Below the pieces are notes generated by a model. The model saw only the letters and a list, made by a program, of their open reading frames with translations. It made no database searches and was not told the DNA's origin. A program made the position numbers and the translations under genes. From assembly GCA_963662175.1 (NCBI GenBank), contig OY759216.1, forward strand, positions 32,877,087-32,941,086: a stretch of DNA of 64,000 nt, in the 5' to 3' direction. Each line of letters opens with the position of its first letter. Position 1 is the first letter of the stretch. Origin of the DNA: Aradus depressus. Lineage: Eukaryota > Arthropoda > Insecta > Hemiptera > Aradidae. Shown here piece by piece: positions 20,488-31,251 of this stretch.

Positions 20488-21469
20488 CGCCTCAAAGCGA
20501 ATTCAGGTTTGCGGTAGAAGTTGTTATATCTAAGAAATATTATACGAAAGAGAGAGAAATTAATAAATAAAATATTGGATTGAACAAAAAGGAATAATGG
20601 AAAATGATGTCGGATCAGCTATTTGACTAAACGGTTCCTTTAGTCGTTTGACTGAACGGATCATTTGTTGCTGTGACTAATTGATAAAACTAGCTACCTT
20701 GATTATTCTCAAAATGTGTCTAACGCTGATTAAAAATTACACAAAGCAAAAAAAAAAAAAGTAATCAATCATTTTGTAATTAAGTAATTATTATGGAGAC
20801 GGGGATCGATCAAAAGGGTGAGATGATGAATGGTCAGGGGTGACAGAGCTGCCCCTAGAAGTATGTTGCGTGGCGAGAAGGGATGAACATCGAAATAAAA
20901 GTATCGATATTCGCCATAAATATAACATCAATGTGCACCATTGATAGTCTGAAAACGTCGAACTTATTTCATAGATCGTAAAAAACGTCTATGGACAAAT
21001 AGAATGAACATTTTTACTTAGTGTGTATTCTTTTATAAAATCTTCTGACAATTTGAATTTTTAATAAAGTAGATCTGGAATTTGTTCATAAAATGTTTGT
21101 TATTTTGGCTCAAGCCTCTCGTGGTCCTATTAATACGTCATGTCAACCAAGCAAGTGGTTCAATTTACAGGTGGTCCCCTGAGCAAACAGGGCCTCCATT
21201 GGAGCCAACCAGTTACATCAGTTCTGTGCCAATTAGCAACCGTAACTCAATTCAGTAGAATAGCAAGAGCAAACTATAGGGACCAGTTCTAGCAACAAAC
21301 CAGATGGGGAGTAAGCAGGTCTAACTTGGAAATAGAGTGCAACTTGGCTATATTAGTGATAGTTATTTGAGTCCAACAATAACATGGTAATAATATTATG
21401 ATTGGTCAAAAAAATGTTTACATAAAGATATTTTATAAATTAGACCTCTAATAAACCTCTGAAACAAGA
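20488..21469. other. No recognisable gene
   Basis: Contains an A-run near 20745 and a diverged direct echo of GGACCAGTTCTAG/CCAGTT words at 21180-21290. Nothing further. Confidence 0.4.
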
Positions 21470-21920
21470 CAAAAATACGTACGATACTTAGGACTCTACC
21501 TTGACAGACGACTGACTTTGGACAAAGACGTTACGCAGACTCGAACAGGAAATGAAACGATTTGGACTGCTCAAAAGACTATAAGACAAACGATCTCAGC
21601 TTCACCTCAACCACAAACAAGACTGTTATCAGACCTATCTGGAAGTATGGTGTTCAGTTCTGTGAGCCAACTAAGCCCTCTCTCACCAAAAGAATTCAAG
21701 CCATCATAAAAATTTTCGAACACACACAATGCCCATACTATGTTTCAAACATGGAATTGTACTGCGATCTCGACATACCATTCTTATACGAACAATTATA
21801 CACAAATCTGCACAAAAATTATACGGTGATTCACTTTTTGAACGACTTTTTTCATACAATTTTAGAATCAAATCATAACCTCTTCAATGGTACTTTTGAA
21901 GTAGAAGTTCTAGAATAACA
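21470..21920 (+). mobile_element. Jockey-group LINE ORF2 C-terminal remnant
   Basis: From 21478 one frame gives RYLGLYLDRRLTLDKDV, the motif after the palm domain. An overlapping frame then gives KRFGLLKRL*DKRSQLHLN, and a third (from about 21621) gives NKTVIRPIWKYGVQF, IFEHTQCPYYVSNMELYCDL and DIPFLYEQL to a stop at 21918. The pieces are in the correct order but in different frames, so at least two frameshifts and one stop have accumulated. No 3' tail was recognised. Confidence 0.8.
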
Positions 21921-22179
21921 GTTATTTTATACTAGGTTTAATAAAAGTTTTCAAAGTTATTAAAGTTCTAGAAAAGGGACAGTTCCATTAAACTTTGAAG
22001 TAACTTCTTTTTAAATAAAATTTGACACTTCGATTTGGTCTCTACAATTCCATGAAATGGAGAGAGGAAAATAGCAAGAAGACATCTAATATCTGTGTTC
22101 TCTTGTCAAACTGTGAATAACAGAAACAAAAGACGGTTGGGTCCCGGTCCACCCTACCAACCTCCCAAAGATATCTCCA

Positions 22180-22605
22180 TCTGTTTGTTCTTTCACTTGA
22201 GAGAGGAGCGAATTAAAGCTAGAACTGAGATACCCTGCCAACTATTGGGGTGGGCGTCCCCCAAGTAAGGATCCTTGGTCCCATTTTGTACACAGTTTAT
22301 ACAGCTGACATTCTTACGCATCCCAGAACTATGACCTCTAGCTATGCTGACGATACAGCCTATCCTTATCCCTAGGTGATCCAATTCTTGCGTCCTTACA
22401 TCTCCAGGAACATCTTGACGAGATTCATAAATGGTGAATCAAGCTGAACACAGAGAAATGTGTTCATATCATCTTTACTCTCCGCCTCCAAATGTGTGCC
22501 CTTGTTACTATCAACATTACTCCTTTTCTTTATTCCAACCAAGTTCGCTACCCGGGGTTCAACGGGGACCCAAATCTAAATTATGATAACAAAACAAATT
22601 AACTA
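22180..22605 (+). mobile_element. Jockey-group LINE reverse transcriptase palm remnant (left part of a split copy)
   Basis: The frame around 22250 reads VGVPQVRILGPILYTVYTA then SYADDTAYPYP*: the GVPQG-xLGP and F/YADD catalytic motifs of the RT palm. The YADD aspartates are kept. After a frameshift it continues LHLQEHLDEIHKW*IKLN, TEKCVHIIFTLR, then VRYPGF at about 22540. About 160 bp normally found after VRYLG are deleted. The copy is cut at 22605 by the TIR element and resumes at 23364. Confidence 0.85.
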
Positions 22606-23363
22606 CAGTGCACGCCGCTTAATGTTGTCAACCGCTTTACGTGGTCAAATGGCTAGGAACGGGCCCATGCAATACCAATGCATTAAAATGTTTTCGTTTA
22701 TTGTGATCAATGACGAGAACGTAACGCGGAATTATTTTTAAATTGGTTGTTCTCAAAAATGACAAAAAACCAGCTATTGCTGTTGTGATCATTCTCGGGC
22801 CTAGTTCTTTGTTTCATCTTCTTGGAAGCGAAAAGACTGGAGCTAAAGTAAACATCTGCTTCTTCCACCACTAGCAGTCAGAGCTCCGTGTGTTTTTGTC
22901 TTATCAATCGTTATCAAATTTCGTGCAAACTCGAATTGTTTTGTGAAATTAAAGCGTTCGGATTTAAATAAACGAACAAAATTTTTTAAAACATTTAATA
23001 TCAAAACGTCATGTTCTCAGCTCTTCAGAGAAATTAAGAACGTACGATCTCCTTTCTACGGATAAAACGGGATTGTATATATGTACATACATCATATTAC
23101 GCTTGACTACTGATATACATATGAACATACAAGTGTATATGCACAATACATATCTATGTACATACTTATTACTTTTGTTCCTATAGATTTATGCACATAG
23201 TATGTACATATGTAATATGTATCTAATAAACTTTTTAAACGTTTTTATTGTACATAATTTTGTTTAGTTTTGACTCCTGGTTCCTTTTGCTTATTGTTAT
23301 CAATCGGTTAATGTGATCACTTTGTCAGGGTCCCAAAGTGATCACATTAAGCTGCGTTCACTG
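22606..23363. mobile_element. TA-flanked TIR element, 758 bp, nested in a LINE
   Basis: Left end CAGTGCACGCCGCTTAATGT; right end reverse complemented CAGTGAACGCAGCTTAATGT, followed by GATCACTTTGGG. TA lies on both sides (22604-22605, 23364-23365). CAGT ends with TA duplication fit the Tc1/mariner group, pogo/Tigger branch. It is too short for, and lacks, a transposase. The interior has imperfect palindromes of TATGTACATA around 23080-23215. Removing it with one TA rejoins the LINE reading frame exactly. Confidence 0.85.
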
Positions 23364-24430
23364 TATTTATAAAACAATTATAGGACCAATTTGGACATAC
23401 GCACTCATGGGGCTCAACATCAATACTATCCAATCCTTTCAATCCAAACTATGGGGCTCAACGTCAATACTATCCAATCCTTTCAATCCAAACTATGGGG
23501 CTCAACATCAATACTATCCAATTCTTTCAATTCAAACTATGGGGCTCAACATCAATACTATCCAATCCTTTCAATCCAAACTATGGGGCTCAACGTCAAT
23601 ACTATCCAATCCTTTCAATCCAAACTATGGGGCTCAACATCAATACTATCCAATTCTTTCAATCCAAACTATGGGGCTCAACATCAATACTATCCAATTC
23701 TTTCAATCCAAACTATGTGGCTCAACATCAATACTATCAAATCCTTTCAATCCAAACTATGGGGCTGAACATCAATACTATCCAATCCTTTCAATCCAAA
23801 CTATGGGGCTCAACGTCAATACTATCCAATCCTTTCAATCCAAACTATGGGGCTCAACATCAATACTATCCAATTCTTTCAATCCAAACTATGGGGCTCA
23901 ACATCAATACTATCCAATCCTTTCAATCCAAACTATGGGGCTCAACATCAATACTATCCAATCCTTTCAATCCAAACTATGGGGCTCAACATCAATACTA
24001 TCCAATCCTTTCAATCCAAACTATGGGGCTCAACATCAATACTATCCAATTCTTTCAATCCAAACTATGGGGCTCAACATCAATACTATCCAATCCTTTC
24101 AATCCAAACTATGGGGCTCAACATCAATACTATCCAATCCTTTCAATCCAAACTATGGGGCTCAACATCAATACTATCCAATCCTTTCAATCCAAACTAT
24201 GGGGCTCAACGTCAATACTATCCAATCCTTTCAATCCAAACTATGGGGCTCAACATCAATACTATCCAATTCTTTCAATCCAAACTATGGGGCTCAACAT
24301 CAATACTATCCAATCCTTTCAATCCAAACTATGGGGCTCAACATCAATACTATCCAATCCTTTCAATCCAAACTCCTCAGACGCATCGCAAACGCTCCTT
24401 TCTATCTCCCTAACAAAAAAGAACTGTGAT
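23364..24430 (+). mobile_element. Jockey-group LINE, right part of the split copy
   Basis: Directly after the TIR element the frame reads IYKTIIGPIWTYAL, then the tandem array, then FQSKLLRRIANAPFYLPN and KKEL with a stop at 24427. The KTIIxPIWTY ... FQSKLLRxIxNAPxY blocks are those that flank LWG in intact relatives, so the array grew out of the segment between them. Confidence 0.85.
23407..24374 (+). repeat. 44-bp tandem array derived from LINE coding sequence, 22 units
   Basis: Units start ATGGGGCTCAACATCAATAC and end CAATCCAAACT. 968 bp equals exactly 22 x 44, with no indel. Variation is limited to a few sites (CATCAAT/CGTCAAT, CCTTT/TCTTT, one GTGGC, one GGCTGAAC). As 44 is not a multiple of three and the unit has no stop, all three plus frames are open for up to 363 codons. 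Encoded units (NINTIQSFQSKLWGS) still show the Jockey IQSFQSK motif. Confidence 0.95.
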
Positions 24431-25086
24431 GCGAGGGGAGGGGGAGTTGGAGGTGGATTTGGGACTTGGTTCCAGACCAACTTAGTTCCCGTCTAGTTGG
24501 ATTTACCAGGGAGATCAAGAAAGTAAATAGGAACCAGTCAGAAAGAAGAAAGATCCGCAATATCAAAGTTGGAATAAAATGTAACCAAGGAAGAAAAAAA
24601 GTGTAAAGGGATCCTCGGGAAAGTAAGCAAAGAAATGGGAAAGTAATAAAACCTGGTAGCTATTGGCCCTTCTTTCACAATTATACCTACCACTTTGGAA
24701 ATATAGTTCTTTTAACTTCAACAGGTCAAAGAAATACCTTCTATCTTCTTTTTCTACCCTCAGTAACTTTTTCAATCTGCATTTACTTCACACTTCCATA
24801 GATTCTCTCTCTTAGTTGGAACCCAAGTTGGGTGGCACTGCCAAATACGCTTCCCGTTAACTAAAGAGAAGTGAATTTGTATAAAGTTTTATGGGCTCTA
24901 ATTTAAGTTCAATTTATCAGTAAGTCCCAAAATCGCGCAACACGCGTCTCTGAACATAGTTCTGCACTTGTTGATAGATAGTTAGGAACAATTTTGGTGT
25001 TCTGCAACTCTCCAGACTAAATCTCATGTCTATGGGTGTCACATCTCAAATGGAAAACTCGGCTACTTTTGCGCAATATTTCTTAG
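24431..25086. other. No recognisable gene
   Basis: Starts with a GGGGAGGGGGAG purine patch. The 70-codon minus frame at 24563-24775 is unrecognised. The upstream RT of the following Penelope-like element is not present. Confidence 0.4.
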
Positions 25087-25407
25087 AAAAGTAAAACACA
25101 TTCTAATAATTTGGTTTATGTAGGTCAAACTGGAAGACAATTTAAAAATAGGGTAAAAGAACACATATCAGAAATAAGCTTAAAACTGACACAACTTACA
25201 TACAACTCAGTAAAATCAACTTTCGCACAACACATCAACGAAAACAAACACCATTTCGATATAAATACAGGCATACAATACCTAAATTTTTATACATTAC
25301 TTAATTCACTGGAACAACTGAAAATAAACGGAGCACTACAAAAAGGAAATTGTATGAACGATCAGACGAATCTCAAATATTCACCCCTTTTATCGTCAAT
25401 AATATAA
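25087..25407 (+). mobile_element. Penelope-like element, GIY-YIG endonuclease domain (5'-truncated)
   Basis: The frame opens after a stop at 25084-25086 and has no proper start. It reads NNLVYVGQTGRQFKNRVKEH, ISEISLKL, STFAQHINENKHHFDI, then SLEQLKI and NCMNDQTNLKYSPLL. YVGQT-GR, the following R-x3-EH, the FAQH-x-NxHxF block and the later glutamate (LEQL) match the GIY-YIG nuclease fused to the reverse transcriptase in Penelope-like elements. The RT is absent and the copy is about 107 codons, so it is a 3' fragment. The domain itself has no stop or frameshift. The stop TAA at 25405 is followed by a 300-bp tail. Confidence 0.85.
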
Positions 25408-25790
25408 TCCTCTAGTCTCTGTGTATAAAAATTTTTTTATATATTTTTTATAGACGCATATATTTATTATTGTCATCTTCGATTTATTTCATATATGCAT
25501 ACATATTTGTATTTTAATCAGCGCATACTATTTCAAAAATATTCTTTCATTAAGATCAACAATTTGAGACGAAATTTTATTTTTAATGTTTTCCATAGTG
25601 ACATAACTGTACAGGAGGGACAGGAAAAATTCCATGGGGGCTGGAGGAAGGGTACCGTTTGGATTGTAGACTGGTTCAACTTCCATTCAGTATTTGTTAA
25701 GTCGTGGCTGAAGATGGTAGCAATACCGAAAGTACACACATATTATATATATTTGTGAAATAGACAATATTTTTTAAAAGACATACGTTT
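25408..25790 (+). mobile_element. 3' region of the Penelope-like element, with hammerhead-like core
   Basis: AT-rich non-coding stretch holding GTGG-CTGAAGA-T-GGTAGCAATACC-GAAAG (core 25708-25732), then GTGAAATAGACAATATTTTT. The same 3' module occurs as inverted pairs at 4843-5005 and near 62440-62630. Linkage to the nuclease gives that module its identity. Confidence 0.65.
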
Positions 25791-25827
25791 TTTAAGTTGA
25801 AACGCGGACATATTGTGGAAACTTGTA

Positions 25828-26050
25828 ATAAATAAATAAAACAAACTTGTTTTTGAAATATTGTCTATTCCACTAAAGATATATATACATATATAACTAC
25901 CGGTTTCGGCTTTATACCATCGTCAGGTCTAGTTTTAGTTCATAACTAGACCTGACGATGGTATAAAGCCGAAACCGGTAGTTATATATGTATATATATC
26001 TTTAGTGGAATAGACAATATTTCAAAAACAAGTTTGTTTTATTTATTTAT
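25828..26050. mobile_element. 223-bp near-perfect palindrome with hammerhead-like cores
   Basis: Arms 25828-25934 and 25943-26050 are reverse complements over about 107 bp with an 8-bp centre. Each arm contains CTGACGA-T-GG...CC-GAAACCGGTAGTT (cores 25903-25926 on minus and 25952-25975 on plus) and the AATAGACAATATTTC end shared with Penelope-like module f. It looks like two 3' modules of a related element joined head to head. Confidence 0.8.
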
Positions 26051-26984
26051 ACGTTTTTTCTTTACTTTTTAAAATACATCTGGTTTGCTTCGAATCATTT
26101 ATTGCTCCTGTGCACGTACTTATTCCGTCTCCATCCTTCTCCCGTTTATGCTCTGTTATTCCTCAACCATTTGAAGTTAATCTTCGATATCGCTAGGAGT
26201 CAACTGCGTAAAATTCCGGAATATCATGGCATCTTCCAATCTCAATTTATTTAAGAGATTATTCCCGAATGCAGATCCCTCTGATAAGACCTGTCGTGTT
26301 CAACAACGTCTTATTTTTCTGTTTTGAATATCAATTATGAGTAACGCACTAAAAAGTTAAAAATAATACTGATCACTCTTCTCAAGCGAGAGAACTTAGT
26401 CCACAATCGTTACTAATCATTATGTTTAGGTTTCATTGTTAAAAATGGACTCCCTGTGGTACTTTGGAGTTTCTGTCGCTTCTAAAAAATATCATTTTTG
26501 TCAGTTGAAACGTCATTCTAGACCAGGCTTCATTTCATAGAGAATTATAATGTTAATATTTTTAAAAAAATGGAAGTTAAGGTCGCTTTCTTAATAGAAT
26601 GTCATCTGGAGAGAATTCAACTGTAAACGTCTTCATTCTCCGTGCTTCCCTCTGAGACTTAAGGGCTGTTTGTCGCTATATATTCATATATTCGAAACAT
26701 TTGAATTTTTTATTTATTTATTTATATTTTCCCCCCTGACCTTTCCCTTGATTTATACATTTACATATGATTTTTTCTTTCTTTTTAAAAATATGTATAT
26801 GAAAAAATATCATCCAAGATTTATGAGAAAAACTTGGTAAGTATGTTTAAACCCTTATCCCTTTAAAGGAAATACAGATCATTTTGAACGAATATAAGAT
26901 GCCAACTTATTGAAAAGATACCCTAAATTTGAGAGGGGAATTGCCGCTGGGTGGCCTTCTTCTCTCACGCCAGTTACCGCCTCT
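26051..26984. other. No recognisable gene
   Basis: Short AT-rich frames only. No element recognised. Confidence 0.4.
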
Positions 26985-27300
26985 TGGTACAAATTAAAGA
27001 AATTCGTAGGTGAATCAGAGGCAATGTACGTCTCCAGCACGAATTTGTCAATTAAGTTGCTCTCTAAAACCAAAGTACTTTTAGACCGGTTGAGGAAGAA
27101 ATTAATATACTTACACAGGAACTTCGGAATCCTCAAAATAGATTTCAGTCGATATATTTAGCACATCGGCAATTTCGTGTCAGTATATTCATTCTATCGG
27201 GAGTTATCGTGTTCACAGACGCAAACACATAGAATTGTGTTTCATTATTGGAATCAGCCGTTCAGAAAACATGAAATTCCTGCGTTATTCCTATCTATGC
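26985..27300 (-). repeat. Family A repeat, fragments
   Basis: GTGAATCAGAGGCAATGTACG then CCAGCACGAATTTGTCAATT, followed by ACTTACACAGGAACTTCGG and, at 27185, TATCGGGAGTTATCGTGTTC and ACAGACGC. The words are in family order on the minus strand. Confidence 0.6.
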
Positions 27301-27409
27301 AGAATTTCGAATGGGGCCATCAGCATGAGTTAGACGTGTGACAAGGATTTAAGCGACAGACTGACACGGAACAAAAAGTGTTTGTTTTGACTTAAAACGC
27401 TAAAATTTG

Positions 27410-27640
27410 AGAGATCCAGATAATCCCCCCCGAAGACTGAGGCGGCGCTGGCCGAGAGACCTGCTACTATAATTTAGCAAAAATATTTAGGGGGTGCTGA
27501 TGCTGACCCCTCCTCTCACCTTCAGCTCTCCTTTCCTTCTTGACCTGCCTCCACTGCTGGACAGTGACTGGCGGGGCGAGAGGGCAGGCGAGCCCCCTCA
27601 ACCACCCCTGTCTCCATTAAGTTGCAGGGATGGGGATGAC
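27410..27640 (+). repeat. Interspersed repeat family B, copy 2
   Basis: Aligns with 3290-3510 from CCAGATAATCCCCCC to GGCGAGCCCCC, with a better preserved middle (GGGGGTGCTGATGCTGACCC, ACCTGCCTCCACTGCTGGAC). Confidence 0.5.
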
Positions 27641-27960
27641 TGAGAACCGAGGGTGTTTCGAGGGGTCCGGAGCTGAAGGACTCTTATGTTTATTCTTTTA
27701 TTATTATTATTATTATTAATGTTTATTATTATTTCATTTTTATTATTATTACAATTCAATATTTTCACTTTGTTGTTTATATTATAGTGTTTTGTACATA
27801 GACCACTATTTTGTTATCATGTATATAATTTTCTTATACTTTAGTCTTCTTATACTATTTTTTTTTTACTTTATTTTATTTATTTTTTATGTTTTTTATT
27901 TAATTTTAGTTTTATTTTATAGATTTTTTTTTTTTTTTTTTTTATATATATACTTTCCCC
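27641..27960. other. T-rich low-complexity tract
   Basis: TTATTATTATTATTATTATT at about 27700-27720, then a long T-rich stretch with T-runs at 27925-27943. No gene. Confidence 0.7.
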
Positions 27961-28899
27961 CTTCCCAATTGTATCATCAAATTTACTTATGGTCATATTA
28001 CCGATTCTGAATATTCAAAATATTTGTAAACATTTACGGGAAATTTTGAAATTTAAGACCAACAATTTGTTGGCTGTCACTTTCCTCTCTCCTTCTAATC
28101 AGCAAGAATGTAAAAAATCTGACTTGACCAAGACCAGTATCTTGTATTTAGTCTAGCCAGTGCTCACTTTTCGTACAGCGTATATAACGAGCTGGAATTG
28201 TAGACTTTTTTTTGTTGCTTTAAAGGGATACCCAATCATGAGTAGCTATGGGAGGAGGCGGACATAGAAGGAACGATGCGGTTCTCCAGAACAGATCCAG
28301 ACCTCTGACAAAGTGGCATAGCCACACTGCTAATGTTAGTATTTGTCTTCGTTGGCCGCCACGCTATAGCCCGCCACGCTATAGCTCGCCACTCTCATCT
28401 GTTAGCTGCCCAACCCCTAATAGCTCCATCTCTCTTTGGTTCCAGGTACACTACATTTCTGTTAATGTCATTATTTTACTTTTGACCACATAAGGAACCC
28501 TTCAATGTGTAATATAAGCACTTTTCTCTGAAAGTGTTTAACTAACTCTAACTTCCTTCTCTAGGAGAAAATCCTAAAGTTCGTTTTTTTCGAAATTGTA
28601 GGATTTTCTCCTCGAGAATGAAGCACTTCACGAAACAACTCTAAGAAATAAAAAGTTTTTATTTATTCATAAAGAATACATATAATTTTTTTCAAAACGA
28701 TTCGAAGTGATTTTTGAATTTGTTTATTCATTGGAATGAAGAGCCTTTTTTTAACGTCGTATCGACGAAAACGAACAAACCATATTTTAAAATCTATGTT
28801 TTTCTATTCTGTAGATCTTAAGGAATAACTCGACTGTGGCCAATTTGTCTACAGTTTTTTTTTTTCATTTAAATTGCCATCCAGCAGGCTGTGTTTGGT
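27961..28899. other. No recognisable gene; small hairpin and short repeat
   Basis: 28563-28613 is a hairpin with arms AGGAGAAAATCCTA / TAGGATTTTCTCCT. GCCACGCTATAGCYC is repeated in tandem near 28351-28385. A T-run lies at 28856-28864. Nothing else recognised. Confidence 0.5.
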
Positions 28900-29145
28900 C
28901 GATTTGGCAGAAAATCTATAGGTGTCGTCTTTGGAGGGTTCTGGCTTCACATATAAAATTTCGTGTGTATACATTGATTCTACCGGGAGTTATCGTGTTC
29001 ACAGACACATAGACGCAATGACTCATAGACTTTTTTTCCATATCTGGAGGTTGGAAAACATGAAATTTCATTGAACACTTCGCATCGAACTTCTGACCGA
29101 TTACATAACTTCCCCTATACTTTGTATTGCTAGGGAAGTAAAATG
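28900..29145 (-). repeat. Family A repeat, left half
   Basis: GATTTGGCAGAAAATCTATAG, ACCGGGAGTTATCGTGTTC, AAACATGAAATTTCATTGA, CTTCTGACCGATTACATAAC, ending CTAGGGAAGTAAAA. Confidence 0.7.
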
Positions 29146-29362
29146 GGATATAAAATTAAAGGTGTCTTAGTATCGAGACTTCGTGTACGCCGAGGAGACT
29201 CCAGGACGTCTTAATCAAAGTCAGTCTTAAAGATCAGGAAGATAGGGACTTAGTGAAGACTACTGACAAGTAGATACCCATATCTTAACGACTTTTATCT
29301 ATTATATTCGGAAAAAAAATTGACATATCTTGAAAATGGTTAGGAATCGACTTAGTAGTGTA

Positions 29363-30006
29363 TAAAGGCCGGTTCTGGGGCAGTGATGGTGGTGGGTGGT
29401 AGTGGTGGTGGTGGAGGCACATCGGTGTTGCTGGGTGGTGGTGGAGGGAAGAGAGATCTGTAACAACCTTTAACCTCTTCCCCCACCCACCCATCCTCCC
29501 CCTCCCTAATATAACCTCCCCGTGTGGTTATACGTGTCAGGTTGTGTTGCCCACCGCTGTAACCTCCCCTTGTGGTTATCCGTGTCAGGCTATAATAACA
29601 ATTCTTATGTGTTTAGTTAATATCAATTCTACAAAATATAGATTGTATCAAATATCAATTATTGTAAAAAAAATTTTAATACCCCCTCCTTTCCTGAATT
29701 TTTACATTTCAATATCTGCTAATTATAATTTTTATTCAGCCCACTAGCGCTCCCAACCGCCTAGAAATCAAATTATTATTGATATTAAATCAATTAGATG
29801 TAATTTATAAAGAAAAAAAAATTAACTAAAACAAAATAATTGTTATTATAACCTGACAAGGATAATCACAAGGGGAGGTGATAATGGTGGGTGGGGAAAG
29901 GGTCAAAGGTTGTCACAGATCCCTCCTCCTCCTCCTCCTCCCTCCACCACCACCACCGAGCAACGCCCATGTCCTAACACCACCACTGCCCCAGAACCGG
30001 CCTTTA
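29363..30006. mobile_element. Element with long terminal inverted repeats, about 644 bp
   Basis: Begins TAAAGGCCGGTTCTGGGGCA and ends with the reverse complement. Arms extend about 200 bp with GGTGGTGGT/ACCACCACC-rich and TAACCTCCCCTTGTGGTTAT portions, the left arm having an extra copy of the latter. The 240-bp AT-rich centre has no coding potential. Target duplication not evident. The foldback type and superfamily are not assignable from this sequence. Confidence 0.7.
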
Positions 30007-31009
30007 TGCATTACTCAGGACGATGAAAATCATCAGACGCAGAAAAAATAAAGTTTTTACTGAGTAAAAATCATGAAATACTAGCTGGGTTGCTGGTCAA
30101 AGTGGTTTTTTGAGGTCTTATATAAATAGATTAGAGTTTTTTTAGGCCAAAAATTGTAGTAGATCTAGAAGCGACTGGAAGAAAAGTGAGAGGCGCTATG
30201 GTAGGGAGCAGCAGGTGACATAGGAGGTGCATCGGGTATGAATTCGAGTGTAATGCCTACTCTATGGATAAAGTACAGTAATACAGGGTAGAAAGTGAAC
30301 GTGCCTTATTCAGGATTCAGGACCTCTATGGGGTGTCTCCAATCTTCTGCTCATGGGCCACCGACCGATGATTGAATGAGTGTCAATCCCGACCCTGGGT
30401 GTCCGTTGGTGAGTTGGTTCAGATCGATAAAACCAAGTCTAGATATAATCTGTGTGGGCGGACTGCCCTCTAGGGGTTGGGGAATACAAGTTAAAGAGAA
30501 GGAAGGAGTTGCTTGGGAAGGGTGTCAAGTAATAGGAGCCAAGCCTTCTCTAATCAGGTTAGGGCAAGCCGGCAATGCAGAATAAGAACCAGCCCCCTCC
30601 CCTCCCACCTCTCGTACCTGAATACAAATATCTCATCTACTATTATACCCTTCTCCCACCCCCTACTATTGTACATCCCCCTCTAGAATTGTTCACCCCC
30701 ACCCCTCCAACAATTGTTTACCCCTACCCTTCTACAACCCCCCTCCGCTCCCCCTCCTTCTCACCAATTACCAGACTAGCCAGTTTTATTACTTCTCCTT
30801 TAGCATCTCTCCTGCACCCCTTTCATATTTTATTACGCCCTCTACTAGTTTTATTACACCTATCTACCAACTTCGCCATCGGATCCCTCGAGAATTTCAT
30901 CTAACTCCATGAAGAAATTATATTTTTCTTTCTCTCTTTTAGATATAAAAAAAAAAATGAATTTCTACTTGATGAAGGAACTATAACCTACAAAAAAAAA
31001 AGTCATTAT
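30007..31009. other. No recognisable gene; C-rich tract
   Basis: 30590-30860 is pyrimidine-rich (CCCCCTCC-type) with a 109-codon Pro/Leu-rich frame that I regard as composition-driven. The rest is featureless. Confidence 0.4.
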
Positions 31010-31165
31010 GGGCTTTCGGGTTCATATATAAAATTCGTGTTTACATACACATTCAGACAGGCGATTTTGTTTTCATTTTTGGAATGAGGGGATCGGAAAA
31101 TTTCGATGAAAACTCAACATCGATTACATAACTTTCGTTATAACTGGGGAAGTAAAAGTATCGAA
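31010..31165 (-). repeat. Family A repeat, left-end fragment
   Basis: TTATGGGCTTTCGGGTTCAT, GATTTTGTTTTCATTTTTGG, CTCAACATCGATTACATAAC, ending CTGGGGAAGTAAAA. Confidence 0.65.
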
Positions 31166-31251
31166 TATATATGAGTGAACATGCATACCAAATTTCAGTG
31201 GTTCATAGAGAGATAGAGAGAGAAAAATGTATAATATGTATTAGAACGACA

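Noticed and set aside
23338..24496. Three overlapping frames of 188-363 codons
   Set aside because: Produced by the 44-bp array. Only the ends belong to a former LINE frame.
27641..27960. Hydrophobic 72-codon frame (Phe/Tyr/Leu/Ile-rich)
   Set aside because: Composition artefact of a T-rich tract.
30575..30904. Proline-rich 109-codon frame
   Set aside because: Pyrimidine-rich low complexity with no domain or splice evidence.
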